Positions 42,780-51,973 of a stretch of DNA of 64,000 nucleotides are shown here, in pieces (within the stretch, counting starts at the first letter, position 1; every line of letters starts with the position of its first letter). Origin of the DNA: Deltaproteobacteria bacterium. Lineage in GTDB: Bacteria; Bdellovibrionota_B; Oligoflexia; Oligoflexales; Bog-1112. The notes below the pieces were generated by a model. The model saw nothing but the letters and a program-made list of their open reading frames with translations, did not search any database and was not told the origin of the DNA. The DNA is taken from assembly GCA_020635195.1 (NCBI GenBank), contig JACKAG010000010.1, forward strand, positions 1 through 64,000. The letters run 5' to 3'. Position numbers and translations under genes: made by a program.

Positions 42780-44552
42780 TTATCCCCGGATTGGAATCCA
42801 TCTCCAGTAGAACTCAAGATAAGATTTGCATTCATGCCCATTAACAGGTGTTACATGCTCAAAAATTTCTTTGTGAGTTTTGGATAAATTCCAGTTATCA
42901 TCATCTGTGAAGGAATAGGTTTTTTCCCCGTTAAGCCAGAGAAGATCCGTCCCGGATTTGCGATAGACTTCTGGTCTGACTTCTATCTTAAAGTCTTTTG
43001 CGATTTCGACAACAACACTCTTGCTGTCATTGTAAAAAATTTTAGTCAGTCCTGAAGAAGGTTTGACTTTATTATTAATCCCGTTTGTTACTATTTTAAT
43101 TCCGTCAATCTGATTGATTTTTGAAGAGAGATTGACATAAAAATTCTTAATATAGAGAGAGTCTGTATCGTAGTTCCACCATTTGTCAGGATCATTACAT
43201 TCAGGTGAATAATCAAAAGAAAAGCTATTAACTCTCATATAGAGAATAATTGAAAATGAATGTGTACAGATTCCCCGGACAGAATCAAAAACCTGATCAT
43301 CCGGAAGCTGACAGCTGTATATGCCGGGTGGCTGACAACGGAAGTTATCATTGAGTTCCTGATTATTGATAAAGCGGGATGGGTTTGTCAGGATGACATT
43401 ACGATAAAAACTGACAACTCCGGAGTCTCCTTCGAAAGTATCAACAGGACTCTCCGGTTTCCATTGGGTGTGAAGTCGTTTAAGACGAGAAATCTGATCA
43501 TCAGCTATCCAGATATGATTGACAGACTGGCATCCTGCTTCTGTATAATGATAACATTTTTCTGATTCTGCATTGTAGTACATGCCATGCTCACGACAAC
43601 CGCTTTCGCTGGCCGAATAATCTGCTTCATAAACACATCTCCCCGGAGATTCAGGACTGATTCCTGGTAAATAAAATTTATTTTCTTCTTCGATACAGTA
43701 TTTTGGTGTTGGGGAACACTGATTCGATCCGTCTGTCATCAGGTGACCATTATACATATTCTGACAACCCTGTTCTGTCATCAGGCACTGCCCCCCCTGC
43801 TGATACTGGGGATTGATTTTGTCCGGGGATGATTCCGGAACAGGGAGCCACAGATAGTCTGGTTCCAGACATTTTTCCTGACTGTCCTGACATATTTCGA
43901 TTTCTGCGCTCTGCCCTCCGGACTCATCAGATTTGATGCTGATCATTTTCTTTTCCTGATATGGTTTACATGAATTTTTTGATAAACGGCATGATTTTGA
44001 GTCATCATCAGGGGTATATGTGTATCCGGAGTGATTGAGAAGTGAGCAGTATTCAAGGGTTGAGTAACAATTGTTGTCAATTAAAATACGACTGCCACCG
44101 CAATTTCCGTTTACATCCAGACCTTGTTCGCTTTGTTTTTTAAGCAGCGATATCAGGGAAAGCTCGTTATATGGATCAGTTTTTGTATATAGAGTGGCAT
44201 TATTATTTTCTGCTTTTGCTGTATTTGTGTTGTTATCATTGCCGTTTTGGCCCCCTGTTTTTTCTTCATTTGAGGCTGAGGGCGTTTGATCGAATTTCTC
44301 ATCTCCTGTTTTTTCAGATCCGCTGCTTTGTTCTGAATTGTTATATGTATCTTCATTTTCTTCATTATTGTCATGAGCTGCTGTGATTTCAACAGAAGAA
44401 CTTTTTATTTTTGATTGTTCTGCATCCTGAGATGGCTTAGTTCCGCTACATGACAGACTGATAAATGTAAAGATCAGAATCATGATGACCATATGCATTG
44501 CAATGGTAAAACTACTTGATTCTGAAAGGTTTTTTTTTGAACGATGTGCCAT
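42780..44552 (-). CDS. cysteine-rich lipoprotein, divergent member of a three-gene paralogous family
   Basis: About 590 residues. ATG 44552 has GGAGAT seven bases upstream; earlier in-frame ATG 44603 lacks a site. Leader ends FISLSC, a good lipobox. A low-complexity Ser/Glu/Asn region (about 40-110) is followed by a region of spaced Cys residues (YCSLLNHSGYTYTPDDDSKSC, EICQDSQEKC, QNMYNG) and a C-terminal beta part ending YLEFYWRWIPIRG. The cysteine pattern, the xxILYMRVNSF line and the aromatic W-rich end are shared with the two genes at 44.9-49.4 kb, on the opposite strand. Likely periplasmic or surface, disulfide-bonded; function unknown. Confidence 0.7.
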   Translation of the reverse strand: MAHRSKKNLSESSSFTIAMHMVIMILIFTFISLSCSGTKPSQDAEQSKIKSSSVEITAAHDNNEENEDTYNNSEQSSGSEKTGDEKFDQTPSASNEEKTGGQNGNDNNTNTAKAENNNATLYTKTDPYNELSLISLLKKQSEQGLDVNGNCGGSRILIDNNCYSTLEYCSLLNHSGYTYTPDDDSKSCRLSKNSCKPYQEKKMISIKSDESGGQSAEIEICQDSQEKCLEPDYLWLPVPESSPDKINPQYQQGGQCLMTEQGCQNMYNGHLMTDGSNQCSPTPKYCIEEENKFYLPGISPESPGRCVYEADYSASESGCREHGMYYNAESEKCYHYTEAGCQSVNHIWIADDQISRLKRLHTQWKPESPVDTFEGDSGVVSFYRNVILTNPSRFINNQELNDNFRCQPPGIYSCQLPDDQVFDSVRGICTHSFSIILYMRVNSFSFDYSPECNDPDKWWNYDTDSLYIKNFYVNLSSKINQIDGIKIVTNGINNKVKPSSGLTKIFYNDSKSVVVEIAKDFKIEVRPEVYRKSGTDLLWLNGEKTYSFTDDDNWNLSKTHKEIFEHVTPVNGHECKSYLEFYWRWIPIRG

Positions 44553-44876
44553 ATGGCATCTCCGGAGTTTATATATCAGATGAAAGCGTAAATATTTCCA
44601 CACATCGTATCGGTCTGTTCTCTTTTTTTATTGAGTATGAATAAAAAGATCTGATTTTTATATTTAATATGATAACACTACAATCGTAAATTATATTTTT
44701 TACTCAGATTTTTTGACAATCAATTTTTATACAGAATGCCCTGAAATAATTTATTTTATCAGATGATTAACTCTGATTTTTCATCTTTTGTTTATGGACA
44801 GGCAAAAAAAATACGATATAAGTTTACAGAGATATCGGGGTTGAAAAATAAAGCCAAGTTAAATCCCGAAGAGGAT
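44553..44876. other. 324-base divergent region between cysteine-rich lipoprotein genes
   Basis: Very AT-rich (runs such as TTTTTTTATTG and ATATTTTTTACTC) with promoters probably facing both ways; a perfect TTGACA at about 44719 on the plus strand has no clear -10 at 17 bases. The frame of the right-hand gene is open back to 44763, but codons before 44877 look non-coding and precede the hydrophobic leader, so I exclude them. Confidence 0.3.
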
Positions 44877-47024
44877 ATGGAAAGATCGATTTTTATGACT
44901 ATCAGATTAATTTTATTTTTTCCAATAATCATTTTCCTTCTTGTTATCATGCAATGCGCTCAGCCAAATTCGCGCCAAAATCAGAAGAAAATGACTGTTT
45001 CCGCTTCAGATGGGAAGTCTGAGACATCTGTTCAGACAGGTGATGAAAATGACATAAATAGAGGAGAATCAAATGCTTCATATGTTTCTTCTCTGAGCAA
45101 AGGGCAGAGAGAAAATTTACTGGCACTTGCCCAGAATATTATGGATAAACAGGAAAATACACAAGAAGGCCTTTGCCAGAAAGGGGAGTGTCTGACGGAC
45201 CCTTCAGTTTGTTCAGCTCTTGATTTCGGTGAGTATCACTATACTTTAAGTAAAGATGGAAGTCGTTGTGAAATGGATGAAGTGGCATCATGCCATAGCT
45301 GGGAAATTAAAACGACCAGGAAAGTACCTGCGTGGAATGAACAGAAAAAACGATGGATTGCTTTTGATATCGATGTTTGCGAAGCAGATCCGTTAAAATG
45401 TCATGACGCTGATCTTGGTCATAATGGTTTGTGGTATCGAAGTTATGATGTGGAACTTACGACGAGTGAATTTTTTGATGAAAAAGGTAATTTTTATATT
45501 ACACCCTCTCATTCAGGAAAAGATGAAATACTAAAGCAAAAGGAAGGTCTCCTGAAAAAGGTTTTTGCCTGTGAGCAAACCCAGGCTTTTTGCAAAGATC
45601 ATTATGGTGAAATGAGTACAGCGGAACATACACTAAGCCCTGATACTTACAGGAGTCAGAATCGTTGCTCTGTTAGTCCTCTTTTATGTCGGGAAAAAGG
45701 ATTGTTTTTAAATCCAGTGCGTAATAAGTCAGCTTCGACAGAAGATGGGGATGCTTCATCAGATTCTGAATTAAAAGTTATGAAAAATGACTGTGTCGCT
45801 CAGGACTCTGTTGTTGCAGACCGGGATTTCTGTCAGGCTCATGACATGGAATTTGATGAGCTTTCTTCCCGTTGTTATGAGCATAATGAAAGATCATGTC
45901 ATGTCTCCGGCAAGGTCTGGATTCCGGATCAGGGTGCTGAAAAGATGACTTCCCTTCTTGAATCGTACCAGGCTCTGAATGCTGACGCCGGATCAGATTT
46001 TATCAGTGAACTGAGTTCATCTGGATTTAGCTATCTTGATATGGAGATGCAGTCTGGAAAAAAATCTATTGCATTAAAAGGATGGTTTCCTTTAGAACCA
46101 GGAAAACAATGCCAACAGGCGAATATCGAAACATGCCGTATCATCGGGAAAACCTATGATCCGTATATATTTTCCTGCGTCAGTAAGCTAAAGAGGAATC
46201 TTCTTCTGGTTATCAGAACTCTTGAAATTGATGGTTCCTCCGGATGCCTTGATCGCAGAGAGAATCCAGACCGTCAGGTTTCCCTTGGGAGCACAGAGTC
46301 TTTTCTGATGGGTATGGATCTTTCATCTGATGATGCAGTATCAAAGGAAGAGGCGGTAGAATATGCTCCTTTTTCATATGAAATCAATAATGTGAGTCTT
46401 TATTCGTCGACCGGAATGTCAGCGGATGGGGAGAGAAGCCCTGTTCGTGAAGTGGCGATACCACAGCGAAAATCATACGCTTTTTTGTTATCCAGAATTT
46501 TTCCTGTGGAAATTACAGAAAATGATTTTTCTTTTGATATCAGATTTGATGTTTTTGTTAAGGGAAAGTCCCTTGGAGCGAGTGGGAAAGTTTTATTTGC
46601 CAGTGAACTGAAGACCTTCAGATATACGGAGCTTCCCTATCGATATCTTTATCAGACTTTAATCAGGTCAGCAGATGATAAAAAACATTTAAATCAAAAT
46701 GGTATAAGTCAGTTGTATACCGAATTACAGCCTGAATTATCGGAAGCATCTTCGGCGATCCAGAACACAAACCAGGGTAGCATATTGCCATCCTGGTTTC
46801 AGAGTCGGTTGAGGCATATTGATATCCAGGATCTCAACAGGGATAGCCTTTCATCTTTGCCTGAATTTACAGCGGCAGATAGCCAGACTCGCCTGGCATA
46901 TCCTCTTTACCGGAACAACTGGGATGAAAGCCTTCACAAAATGACCGATATCGTTCACTTTCAGTCAGGTGGTGGCGATATCTGTTTTGGAAGGATGGTC
47001 TGGAGTTGGCGATGGTTCAGATGA
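44877..47024 (+). CDS. cysteine-rich lipoprotein-like exported protein (paralogue 2)
   Basis: About 715 residues from ATG 44877 (GAAGAGGAT upstream); ATG 44895 is an alternative. The hydrophobic leader (MTIRLILFFPIIIFLLVIMQCAQ) ends in a Cys, though MQC is a poor lipobox. Shared blocks with the next gene: GLCQKGECLTDPSVCSAL, LSKDGSRCEMDEVASCHSW, ACEQTQAFCKDHYGEMS, SQNRCSVSPLLCR, AHDMEFDELSSRCYEHNERS, CQQANIETCRIIGKTYDP, RNLLLVIRTLEID and the terminal CFGRMVWSWRWF. The C-terminal half is strand-rich. Function unknown; probably secreted and disulfide-bonded. Confidence 0.75.
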   Translation: MERSIFMTIRLILFFPIIIFLLVIMQCAQPNSRQNQKKMTVSASDGKSETSVQTGDENDINRGESNASYVSSLSKGQRENLLALAQNIMDKQENTQEGLCQKGECLTDPSVCSALDFGEYHYTLSKDGSRCEMDEVASCHSWEIKTTRKVPAWNEQKKRWIAFDIDVCEADPLKCHDADLGHNGLWYRSYDVELTTSEFFDEKGNFYITPSHSGKDEILKQKEGLLKKVFACEQTQAFCKDHYGEMSTAEHTLSPDTYRSQNRCSVSPLLCREKGLFLNPVRNKSASTEDGDASSDSELKVMKNDCVAQDSVVADRDFCQAHDMEFDELSSRCYEHNERSCHVSGKVWIPDQGAEKMTSLLESYQALNADAGSDFISELSSSGFSYLDMEMQSGKKSIALKGWFPLEPGKQCQQANIETCRIIGKTYDPYIFSCVSKLKRNLLLVIRTLEIDGSSGCLDRRENPDRQVSLGSTESFLMGMDLSSDDAVSKEEAVEYAPFSYEINNVSLYSSTGMSADGERSPVREVAIPQRKSYAFLLSRIFPVEITENDFSFDIRFDVFVKGKSLGASGKVLFASELKTFRYTELPYRYLYQTLIRSADDKKHLNQNGISQLYTELQPELSEASSAIQNTNQGSILPSWFQSRLRHIDIQDLNRDSLSSLPEFTAADSQTRLAYPLYRNNWDESLHKMTDIVHFQSGGGDICFGRMVWSWRWFR

Positions 47025-47172
47025 TTTTATATTTATTAAAAATAAAAAGGAAAAAAGAATATGAAAGATATTTATTTAAGCAGGAATGGTCTTTAGACGA
47101 TAAGAGAGACTGAGTTTTCACCTGTATTTATGATCATTACGGATAATTAATTAAATAAAGGCAGGAAAAAGT

Positions 47173-49437
47173 ATGAAATTGATCAAGAACTACTGGATTT
47201 TACTTTCAATTATGTGTGTGTCTGTGAGTATTTCCTGCTCAAACCCATCTTCAAATGGGGCAAAGCGAGATTTACGGACAGCGAAAGAAACGGTCAGTAA
47301 TGTTTCTGTCGACGGTCAGGTGATTACTGAGGGTATAAGATCTCTGGAAGAGGGAAAAATTCCACAAAATAATTCTGATATGCTTCAGTTAGCACAGAGT
47401 TTATTTGATAAACAACCGACAGCAGGTGCTGGGATTTGCTCTGAGGGTGCCTGCCTTACGAATACGAACCTCTGCGAAAGTCTGAATATTGCAAGTCGTC
47501 AGTATTATCTTAGTGCAGATGGTAGTAAGTGTATGCTGGATGAAAAATCATCCTGTAAAGCATGGGAGAAAAAAGGGACTGATAAATGGCCAGTCTGGGA
47601 TAGTGATAAGAAGAAATGGATCCCTTTTGAGATCGAAATCTGTGTTTCTGACCGGGCAAAGTGTACGGACCCGGACTTTAGTAAAAAAGGGACCTGGTAT
47701 AAATGGGTGACAGTTTCCAGGCAATATACAAAGTTTGTCGCAGATGATGGAAGTATTATCGGAGCGTCCGAGAGCCCGGACATTCCTCCAGTTGGTCAGC
47801 AAATCGAAAATCCAGCTTATGGAATCTGTGTTCAGCAGGATCTCTATTGTTCGGATCATTATGGAAAATTAAGTGTTTCTACACCACAAGAGGATGTGCT
47901 TATAGCGGCAACTGGACGAAGTCAAAATGAATGCTCGATTACCCCCAAATTTTGCAGGTCAAAAAATATGTATCTGAATACTCAGTCATCAGGAGCAAAG
48001 GAAAATTCTGATGATCTGACTGATCTGGATACCAGGCTTTCAAATCTTGTGTGGGAATCTGAGTGTGTTCCGGAAGATAAATTTGTTTCAGCAGGTCCGC
48101 TTGTCTGCAAAGCTCATGATATGGAGTTCGAGGAAAATACCGGAACATGTTTTAATAACACGGAAGAGAGTTGTCAGGATTCTGGCAGAATATGGGTTTC
48201 TGATCAGTTGTATCCTAAATTTTCAGAGCTTCTTAAGAATTATCAGTTTATTCATAAGAAACTGAGCACAGGAACTCAGGGGCCTGAATCAGATCTGAGT
48301 TATGAGGGCTTCACAAAAATTGATTATAAATTACCTAATTATCAGCAACTTGGAATACCAGAGGAAGATGCAAGATATACCGGTTTTTATCCGGTTATTC
48401 CGAATAAACGTTGTCAGATGGCAAATATTGAGACATGTCGGATGATTGGTAAGTTGTATGATCCGGGTGAGCGAAAATGCGTCGATTCTATCAGTCGTAA
48501 CCTGATGGTTGTGCTGCGGACACTTGAAATTGATAATAGTTATGGTTGTATTGACAGATGGACAGAAAAAAGTGGTCCAAGTACTGGAGAGATTGTACAG
48601 GATGTTTTTGCGACGATTCTGACAAAGGGAATTTATGCGGCAGCTGGAGGTCTTCATACAGGAACTACAAAAGAATTTGAAGCTCCGTTTGAATACGAAG
48701 TCAAAGATTTTCGTATTCTGACATCTGATGGTGTAACAGGTGAAGTTGTTAAGGCAACAAAGGTATTTAAAATACCTCAGAAAAAAGAATATAATTTTTT
48801 AGAATCAGCGGTTGTTCCTGTAGAAATAAAAGGATCAAATTTTTGCTTTGATGTTAAATTTGATGTTTTTGTTTCAGGGCGAAAGTTACAGGAGGAAAAA
48901 CTCCTTCTTGGTAGTGTTCTGAAAACTTTTTGCTATACAGACACTCATTTTCCTTACAGCTATTATACGCTTTTACCATTTAAAAATAAAAATAGTCATG
49001 AATTTAATAAGGCTGGTTTTATTTCTTTATATGATGAACTCAGAAATGAGCTGTCCTATAGTCACATAACATCAGCGTTTCGCACGACAGCTGGTAAGGA
49101 TATTCCCGATCTGGAAGATTGGTTTGTTACAGGTATTCAGGATTCTGTGTTGTCCGGATCAGAAAATGAGAGTCCCCTGACCAGAACCGATGGCAAGAAA
49201 TGGGTCGATAACTCATTATATGATAGCATAAGATTGAGTTATAAGTTGATCAGAAACAACTGGTCGGATCGACTTAACAAACAATCAGAGATTTTGTCAT
49301 TTAATCCTGACATGGTGAATACCAGGAGTTCTGATTCTGATACTCGTGAGGATGGCAGGAAGGTTTATAATTATATTGATCCATCGCTTTGTTATGGCAG
49401 ACTGATCTGGAGCTGGCAGTGGTTTCCGGGGGAGTAA
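47173..49437 (+). CDS. cysteine-rich lipoprotein (paralogue 3)
   Basis: 754 residues. AGGCAGGAAAAA precedes ATG 47173; the leader MKLIKNYWILLSIMCVSVSI ends SISC, a clear lipobox. It is homologous to the previous gene over its whole length: GICSEGACLTNTNLCESL, LSADGSKCMLDEKSSCKAW, CSDHYGKLS, SQNECSITPKFCR, AHDMEFEENTGTCFNNTEES, CQMANIETCRMIGKLYDP, RNLMVVLRTLEID, and the C-terminal SLCYGRLIWSWQWFPGE. The 148-base gap between the two paralogues suggests separate or loosely linked translation. A hairpin follows at about 49455. Function unknown. Confidence 0.75.
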   Translation: MKLIKNYWILLSIMCVSVSISCSNPSSNGAKRDLRTAKETVSNVSVDGQVITEGIRSLEEGKIPQNNSDMLQLAQSLFDKQPTAGAGICSEGACLTNTNLCESLNIASRQYYLSADGSKCMLDEKSSCKAWEKKGTDKWPVWDSDKKKWIPFEIEICVSDRAKCTDPDFSKKGTWYKWVTVSRQYTKFVADDGSIIGASESPDIPPVGQQIENPAYGICVQQDLYCSDHYGKLSVSTPQEDVLIAATGRSQNECSITPKFCRSKNMYLNTQSSGAKENSDDLTDLDTRLSNLVWESECVPEDKFVSAGPLVCKAHDMEFEENTGTCFNNTEESCQDSGRIWVSDQLYPKFSELLKNYQFIHKKLSTGTQGPESDLSYEGFTKIDYKLPNYQQLGIPEEDARYTGFYPVIPNKRCQMANIETCRMIGKLYDPGERKCVDSISRNLMVVLRTLEIDNSYGCIDRWTEKSGPSTGEIVQDVFATILTKGIYAAAGGLHTGTTKEFEAPFEYEVKDFRILTSDGVTGEVVKATKVFKIPQKKEYNFLESAVVPVEIKGSNFCFDVKFDVFVSGRKLQEEKLLLGSVLKTFCYTDTHFPYSYYTLLPFKNKNSHEFNKAGFISLYDELRNELSYSHITSAFRTTAGKDIPDLEDWFVTGIQDSVLSGSENESPLTRTDGKKWVDNSLYDSIRLSYKLIRNNWSDRLNKQSEILSFNPDMVNTRSSDSDTREDGRKVYNYIDPSLCYGRLIWSWQWFPGE

Positions 49438-49856
49438 TCAATGGAATCTGAAAGAGCGCTGGGGCACCTGGGGTACATAGAGGTGTTTCGGCGCTTTCTC
49501 ATTTTGTGTGTTACGAGAAAATGACGATGACGCCAATTTTTTACTTTTGATAAAACTGTAATATTTTGTTATTCATATTTTTTTCTGCTATAAGCTTTGC
49601 TCCTTTTCCTCCCTCTGTAAGCATGCAGGTTTTGAAGATCTGAATTTTTGCTAACAATTTGAGTGTTAAAGACCAATATCTGGTTTCCGTTTTTTTACCG
49701 TGAATTATGACTTCCGGATTATCGTTCTTTCTGCTGAGCAGTATACATTTTTTTTACAACTTTTTAACCCAATGAAGTTATACAAAAAATAACTTTATTG
49801 TGGCAGAGTTGTCTGGAGTTGGCAGTGCTTTCCGTCTAAAAAAATAAAATGAAAAT
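49438..49856. other. non-coding region after the lipoprotein family, with a possible terminator
   Basis: The left end can fold: AGCGC at 49455-49459 with GCGCT at 49491-49495, and CACCT at 49465-49469 with AGGTG at 49481-49485, followed by a short T-rich stretch; this may terminate the lipoprotein transcript. The rest is AT-rich with no gene. Near its right end lies the relic described separately. Confidence 0.4.
49799..49834 (+). pseudogene. relic of the C-terminus of a further cysteine-rich lipoprotein paralogue
   Basis: Read from 49799 the bases give CGRVVWSWQCFPSK, closely matching the CYGRLIWSWQWFPGE end of the gene that stops at 49437. From GGCAGA to TTTCCG 28 of 33 bases are identical by my count, with one codon missing just before. 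No start or long frame precedes it, so it seems to be the last trace of a deleted or decayed tandem copy. Short, hence some chance of coincidence, but the match is to the same end of the neighbouring gene. Confidence 0.55.
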
Positions 49857-49893
49857 AAAAAAGGGAGGGGATATCAGGTCCCCTCCCTTTTTT
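49857..49893. terminator. bidirectional intrinsic terminator after the AAA ATPase gene
   Basis: A 15-bp stem: AAAAAAGGGAGGGGA at 49857-49871 pairs with TCCCCTCCCTTTTTT at 49879-49893, loop of seven. GC-rich core with A and T tracts on both sides, lying 14 bases beyond the stop of the minus-strand ATPase gene. Confidence 0.85.
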
Positions 49894-49907
49894 CTGTCGT
49901 CTCTTCA

Positions 49908-51596
49908 CTATTCAGCTACGCTGGCCTCTGTTTTCATTCCACTATTTTGCCCTGATGGAGCAGGATTTGCTGGTTTGCTGGTCTGTCTGGCCTCCAGGAT
50001 CAGGCGCTGCTTTTCTGCCTGAAGTCTTAAAAGAGGAAGACTTGCTTCTATGTCCCGCATAGATCGTTCCACAAGTTCCCGCTGTTTAGCATCAATCCAT
50101 TCTGGTTCGCTTCTTTTATTATTCAGGTAAAGGCGAATTCTATCCAGAGGACTGTGTGATGAGATGGAATCCTGAGTTCTGTCTCCGATGATGAACGAAT
50201 ATTCTGAGTCTGCTTCTTCAGCCTGCTGTTGTGACATGAGGTATAGCTGCCTTTCCCGGCTTGCAACAAGATAGATATCAGGTAATTTGGCCCCAAGTAT
50301 ATTCATCTGGTCATGTGACATTCCCTCTGTCGCAGGGATCAGATCTTCTGTGATAAATTCCTTGTTTTTCAGAATGCTGTTCTTAAAAAAGTCGGCGATG
50401 CTGCTTTGATTAAAGTAAGCCAGCTCATGATCATCTGGATAAACATCATGGAATTTTAAAACATTACGTTCCAGGCTCCTTTTCAGGATTTTGTATCTGA
50501 CGGCAGGCCCCGGAACCGAAAACCTGATCCGGTCTGAAAAACGTCTGGCTAATTCTTCTGTATCTGTAATGATCTTTAAGGCAGCACCGACTTTGTTGCT
50601 AAAATTACAGCTAAAAATCAGGGCATAATTTTCCTGCTCGGATTTGTACTGATTCTTAAAAAAGTTCCTGAACTCTTCTTTTAAGGCTATATTGTAGAGG
50701 ATATCATCTCCTTCAGAAACATCGACGAGAATTTTTCTGTTTTTTGATGATGTTTTTTGTAACCATCTGGTCAGCTGTTTGAAGGTGTCTAAATCCATTT
50801 TTGCAGCTGTGATGGACCATACCTCATATCCCTTTATATAGGCAAAAGACTGTACCGCGGATGATTTGCCGGTTCCTGCATCTCCGAAATAAATCGCATT
50901 TCTCAGAGGCTGCCTCCTCTGCATCGAGCGGATGCTGCTTTTGATTTGCAGGCTGGCAGCGTCATCCGGATCGAAGATAAGCTCGGAATACTGAAGGGCT
51001 CCGTCAGGATGTTGCGCTGATTTTGGATGGATCTGTACCAGCCCTTCTGGTGGCTCTGCATGGCCGAATAGGCCTTTAGCCCACCATTTTGCCTTATGCA
51101 ACAGCCTGGCTGGGCCAAAGGCGAGGGCCGCGCCTCCCATGGCGGGAAGAATTGAGACCATCCCGTGACAGAAGGCAGATCGTGTCCCTTCTTTAAAACC
51201 AAGAGTGCCGCAGAGCTGCGGAGCAATAAAGCTTCCAGCCATGAATCCAGCAGCTGCTCCGAGTGTTGTTGTCGGATTTTTCTCAATCATTGCCTTCATG
51301 GAGTCGTTCACGAGGCTTTGAGCGGTCGCTGCTGAAAAATCACTTATGTTTTTATAAGGCTGAGGAGGGAGGTGGACAACGCCATCTAGCTTTTTTGTGG
51401 TTTTTTGTTTCTCGGATGTGTTGGCTTCTTCGGTAGTATCAGAATCAGAAGGAGGTTTCTCTGAGGCATAAGTGATCTCAGGGGCATAGCTAAACATCAG
51501 GACCAGGCACAGAGCCTGAAGCATTTTCCGGCACAGGCGGCGTGAGTATTTTACTTTATTGATATTAAAGTAAAAATCGGATGATTCTGTTGTCAT
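49908..51596 (-). CDS. membrane-targeted AAA-family ATPase with altered Walker B
   Basis: 562 residues; GGGAG lies seven bases before ATG 51596. A long basic n-region precedes a hydrophobic segment (MLQALCLVLMFSYAPEITYA), then a Lys/Glu-rich linker and two Gly/Ala-rich hydrophobic stretches (TLGAAAGFMAGSFIAPQL, about 111-127; SILPAMGGAALAFGPARLL, about 148-166). The AAA core follows: GDAGTGKSS (238-246), ILVDVSEGDD (about 289-298) where DE is expected, sensor-1-like LIFSCNFSN, and an Arg-finger-like ELARRFSDRIRF. A helical C-terminal tail ends the protein. The layout, two membrane-like segments before an AAA core, resembles mitochondrial ATAD3. No protease domain. Topology is uncertain because the core should be cytoplasmic. 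Confidence 0.7.
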   Translation of the reverse strand: MTTESSDFYFNINKVKYSRRLCRKMLQALCLVLMFSYAPEITYASEKPPSDSDTTEEANTSEKQKTTKKLDGVVHLPPQPYKNISDFSAATAQSLVNDSMKAMIEKNPTTTLGAAAGFMAGSFIAPQLCGTLGFKEGTRSAFCHGMVSILPAMGGAALAFGPARLLHKAKWWAKGLFGHAEPPEGLVQIHPKSAQHPDGALQYSELIFDPDDAASLQIKSSIRSMQRRQPLRNAIYFGDAGTGKSSAVQSFAYIKGYEVWSITAAKMDLDTFKQLTRWLQKTSSKNRKILVDVSEGDDILYNIALKEEFRNFFKNQYKSEQENYALIFSCNFSNKVGAALKIITDTEELARRFSDRIRFSVPGPAVRYKILKRSLERNVLKFHDVYPDDHELAYFNQSSIADFFKNSILKNKEFITEDLIPATEGMSHDQMNILGAKLPDIYLVASRERQLYLMSQQQAEEADSEYSFIIGDRTQDSISSHSPLDRIRLYLNNKRSEPEWIDAKQRELVERSMRDIEASLPLLRLQAEKQRLILEARQTSKPANPAPSGQNSGMKTEASVAE

Positions 51597-51973
51597 ACCA
51601 AGACTCCCTTCAGGGTTGCATGATCATTTCGTTTTGTCTTAGTTTTTTATATTCTGCAAAGAACTAAGACAAAAATTGCCATTTTTCAGGCAGGCCCTTG
51701 TTATTAGTGGACTTTTTGATGCTATAGTCTGAGGGCCAGATTATGACTAAAATGAATTTAGCACAAATCACAGATCTTAGTCATCGTAATTTTTGTTTTT
51801 ATCTGATTTTTTTATGTTTTTTTATATTACCAGAGACAAAATAAGAACGGGGCAGAAAGATTTGTTATCCGGCAGCTCATAGAGGCGTTGTGGGGGTTTA
51901 TACCCTGATTTATCTATGTTTTGTACAAATATCTGTAATGATTGATGATTGTAGGAATTCTGCTCAGATCGGC
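51597..51973. other. 377-base region upstream of the AAA ATPase gene, with inverted repeats
   Basis: Contains a perfect 13-bp inverted repeat (TTTTGTCTTAGTT at 51632-51644 and AACTAAGACAAAA at 51662-51674) and an 8-bp one (ATGACTAA at 51743-51750 and TTAGTCAT at 51777-51784). The core CTTAGT or its complement recurs in three of the four arms. The region is AT-rich and holds no gene; it probably contains the ATPase promoter on the minus strand and its regulatory sites. Confidence 0.45.

Noticed and set aside
44763..44876. Longer N-terminus for the second cysteine-rich lipoprotein
   Set aside because: It would place 38 polar residues before the leader; a plausible ribosome-binding site precedes the later ATG.
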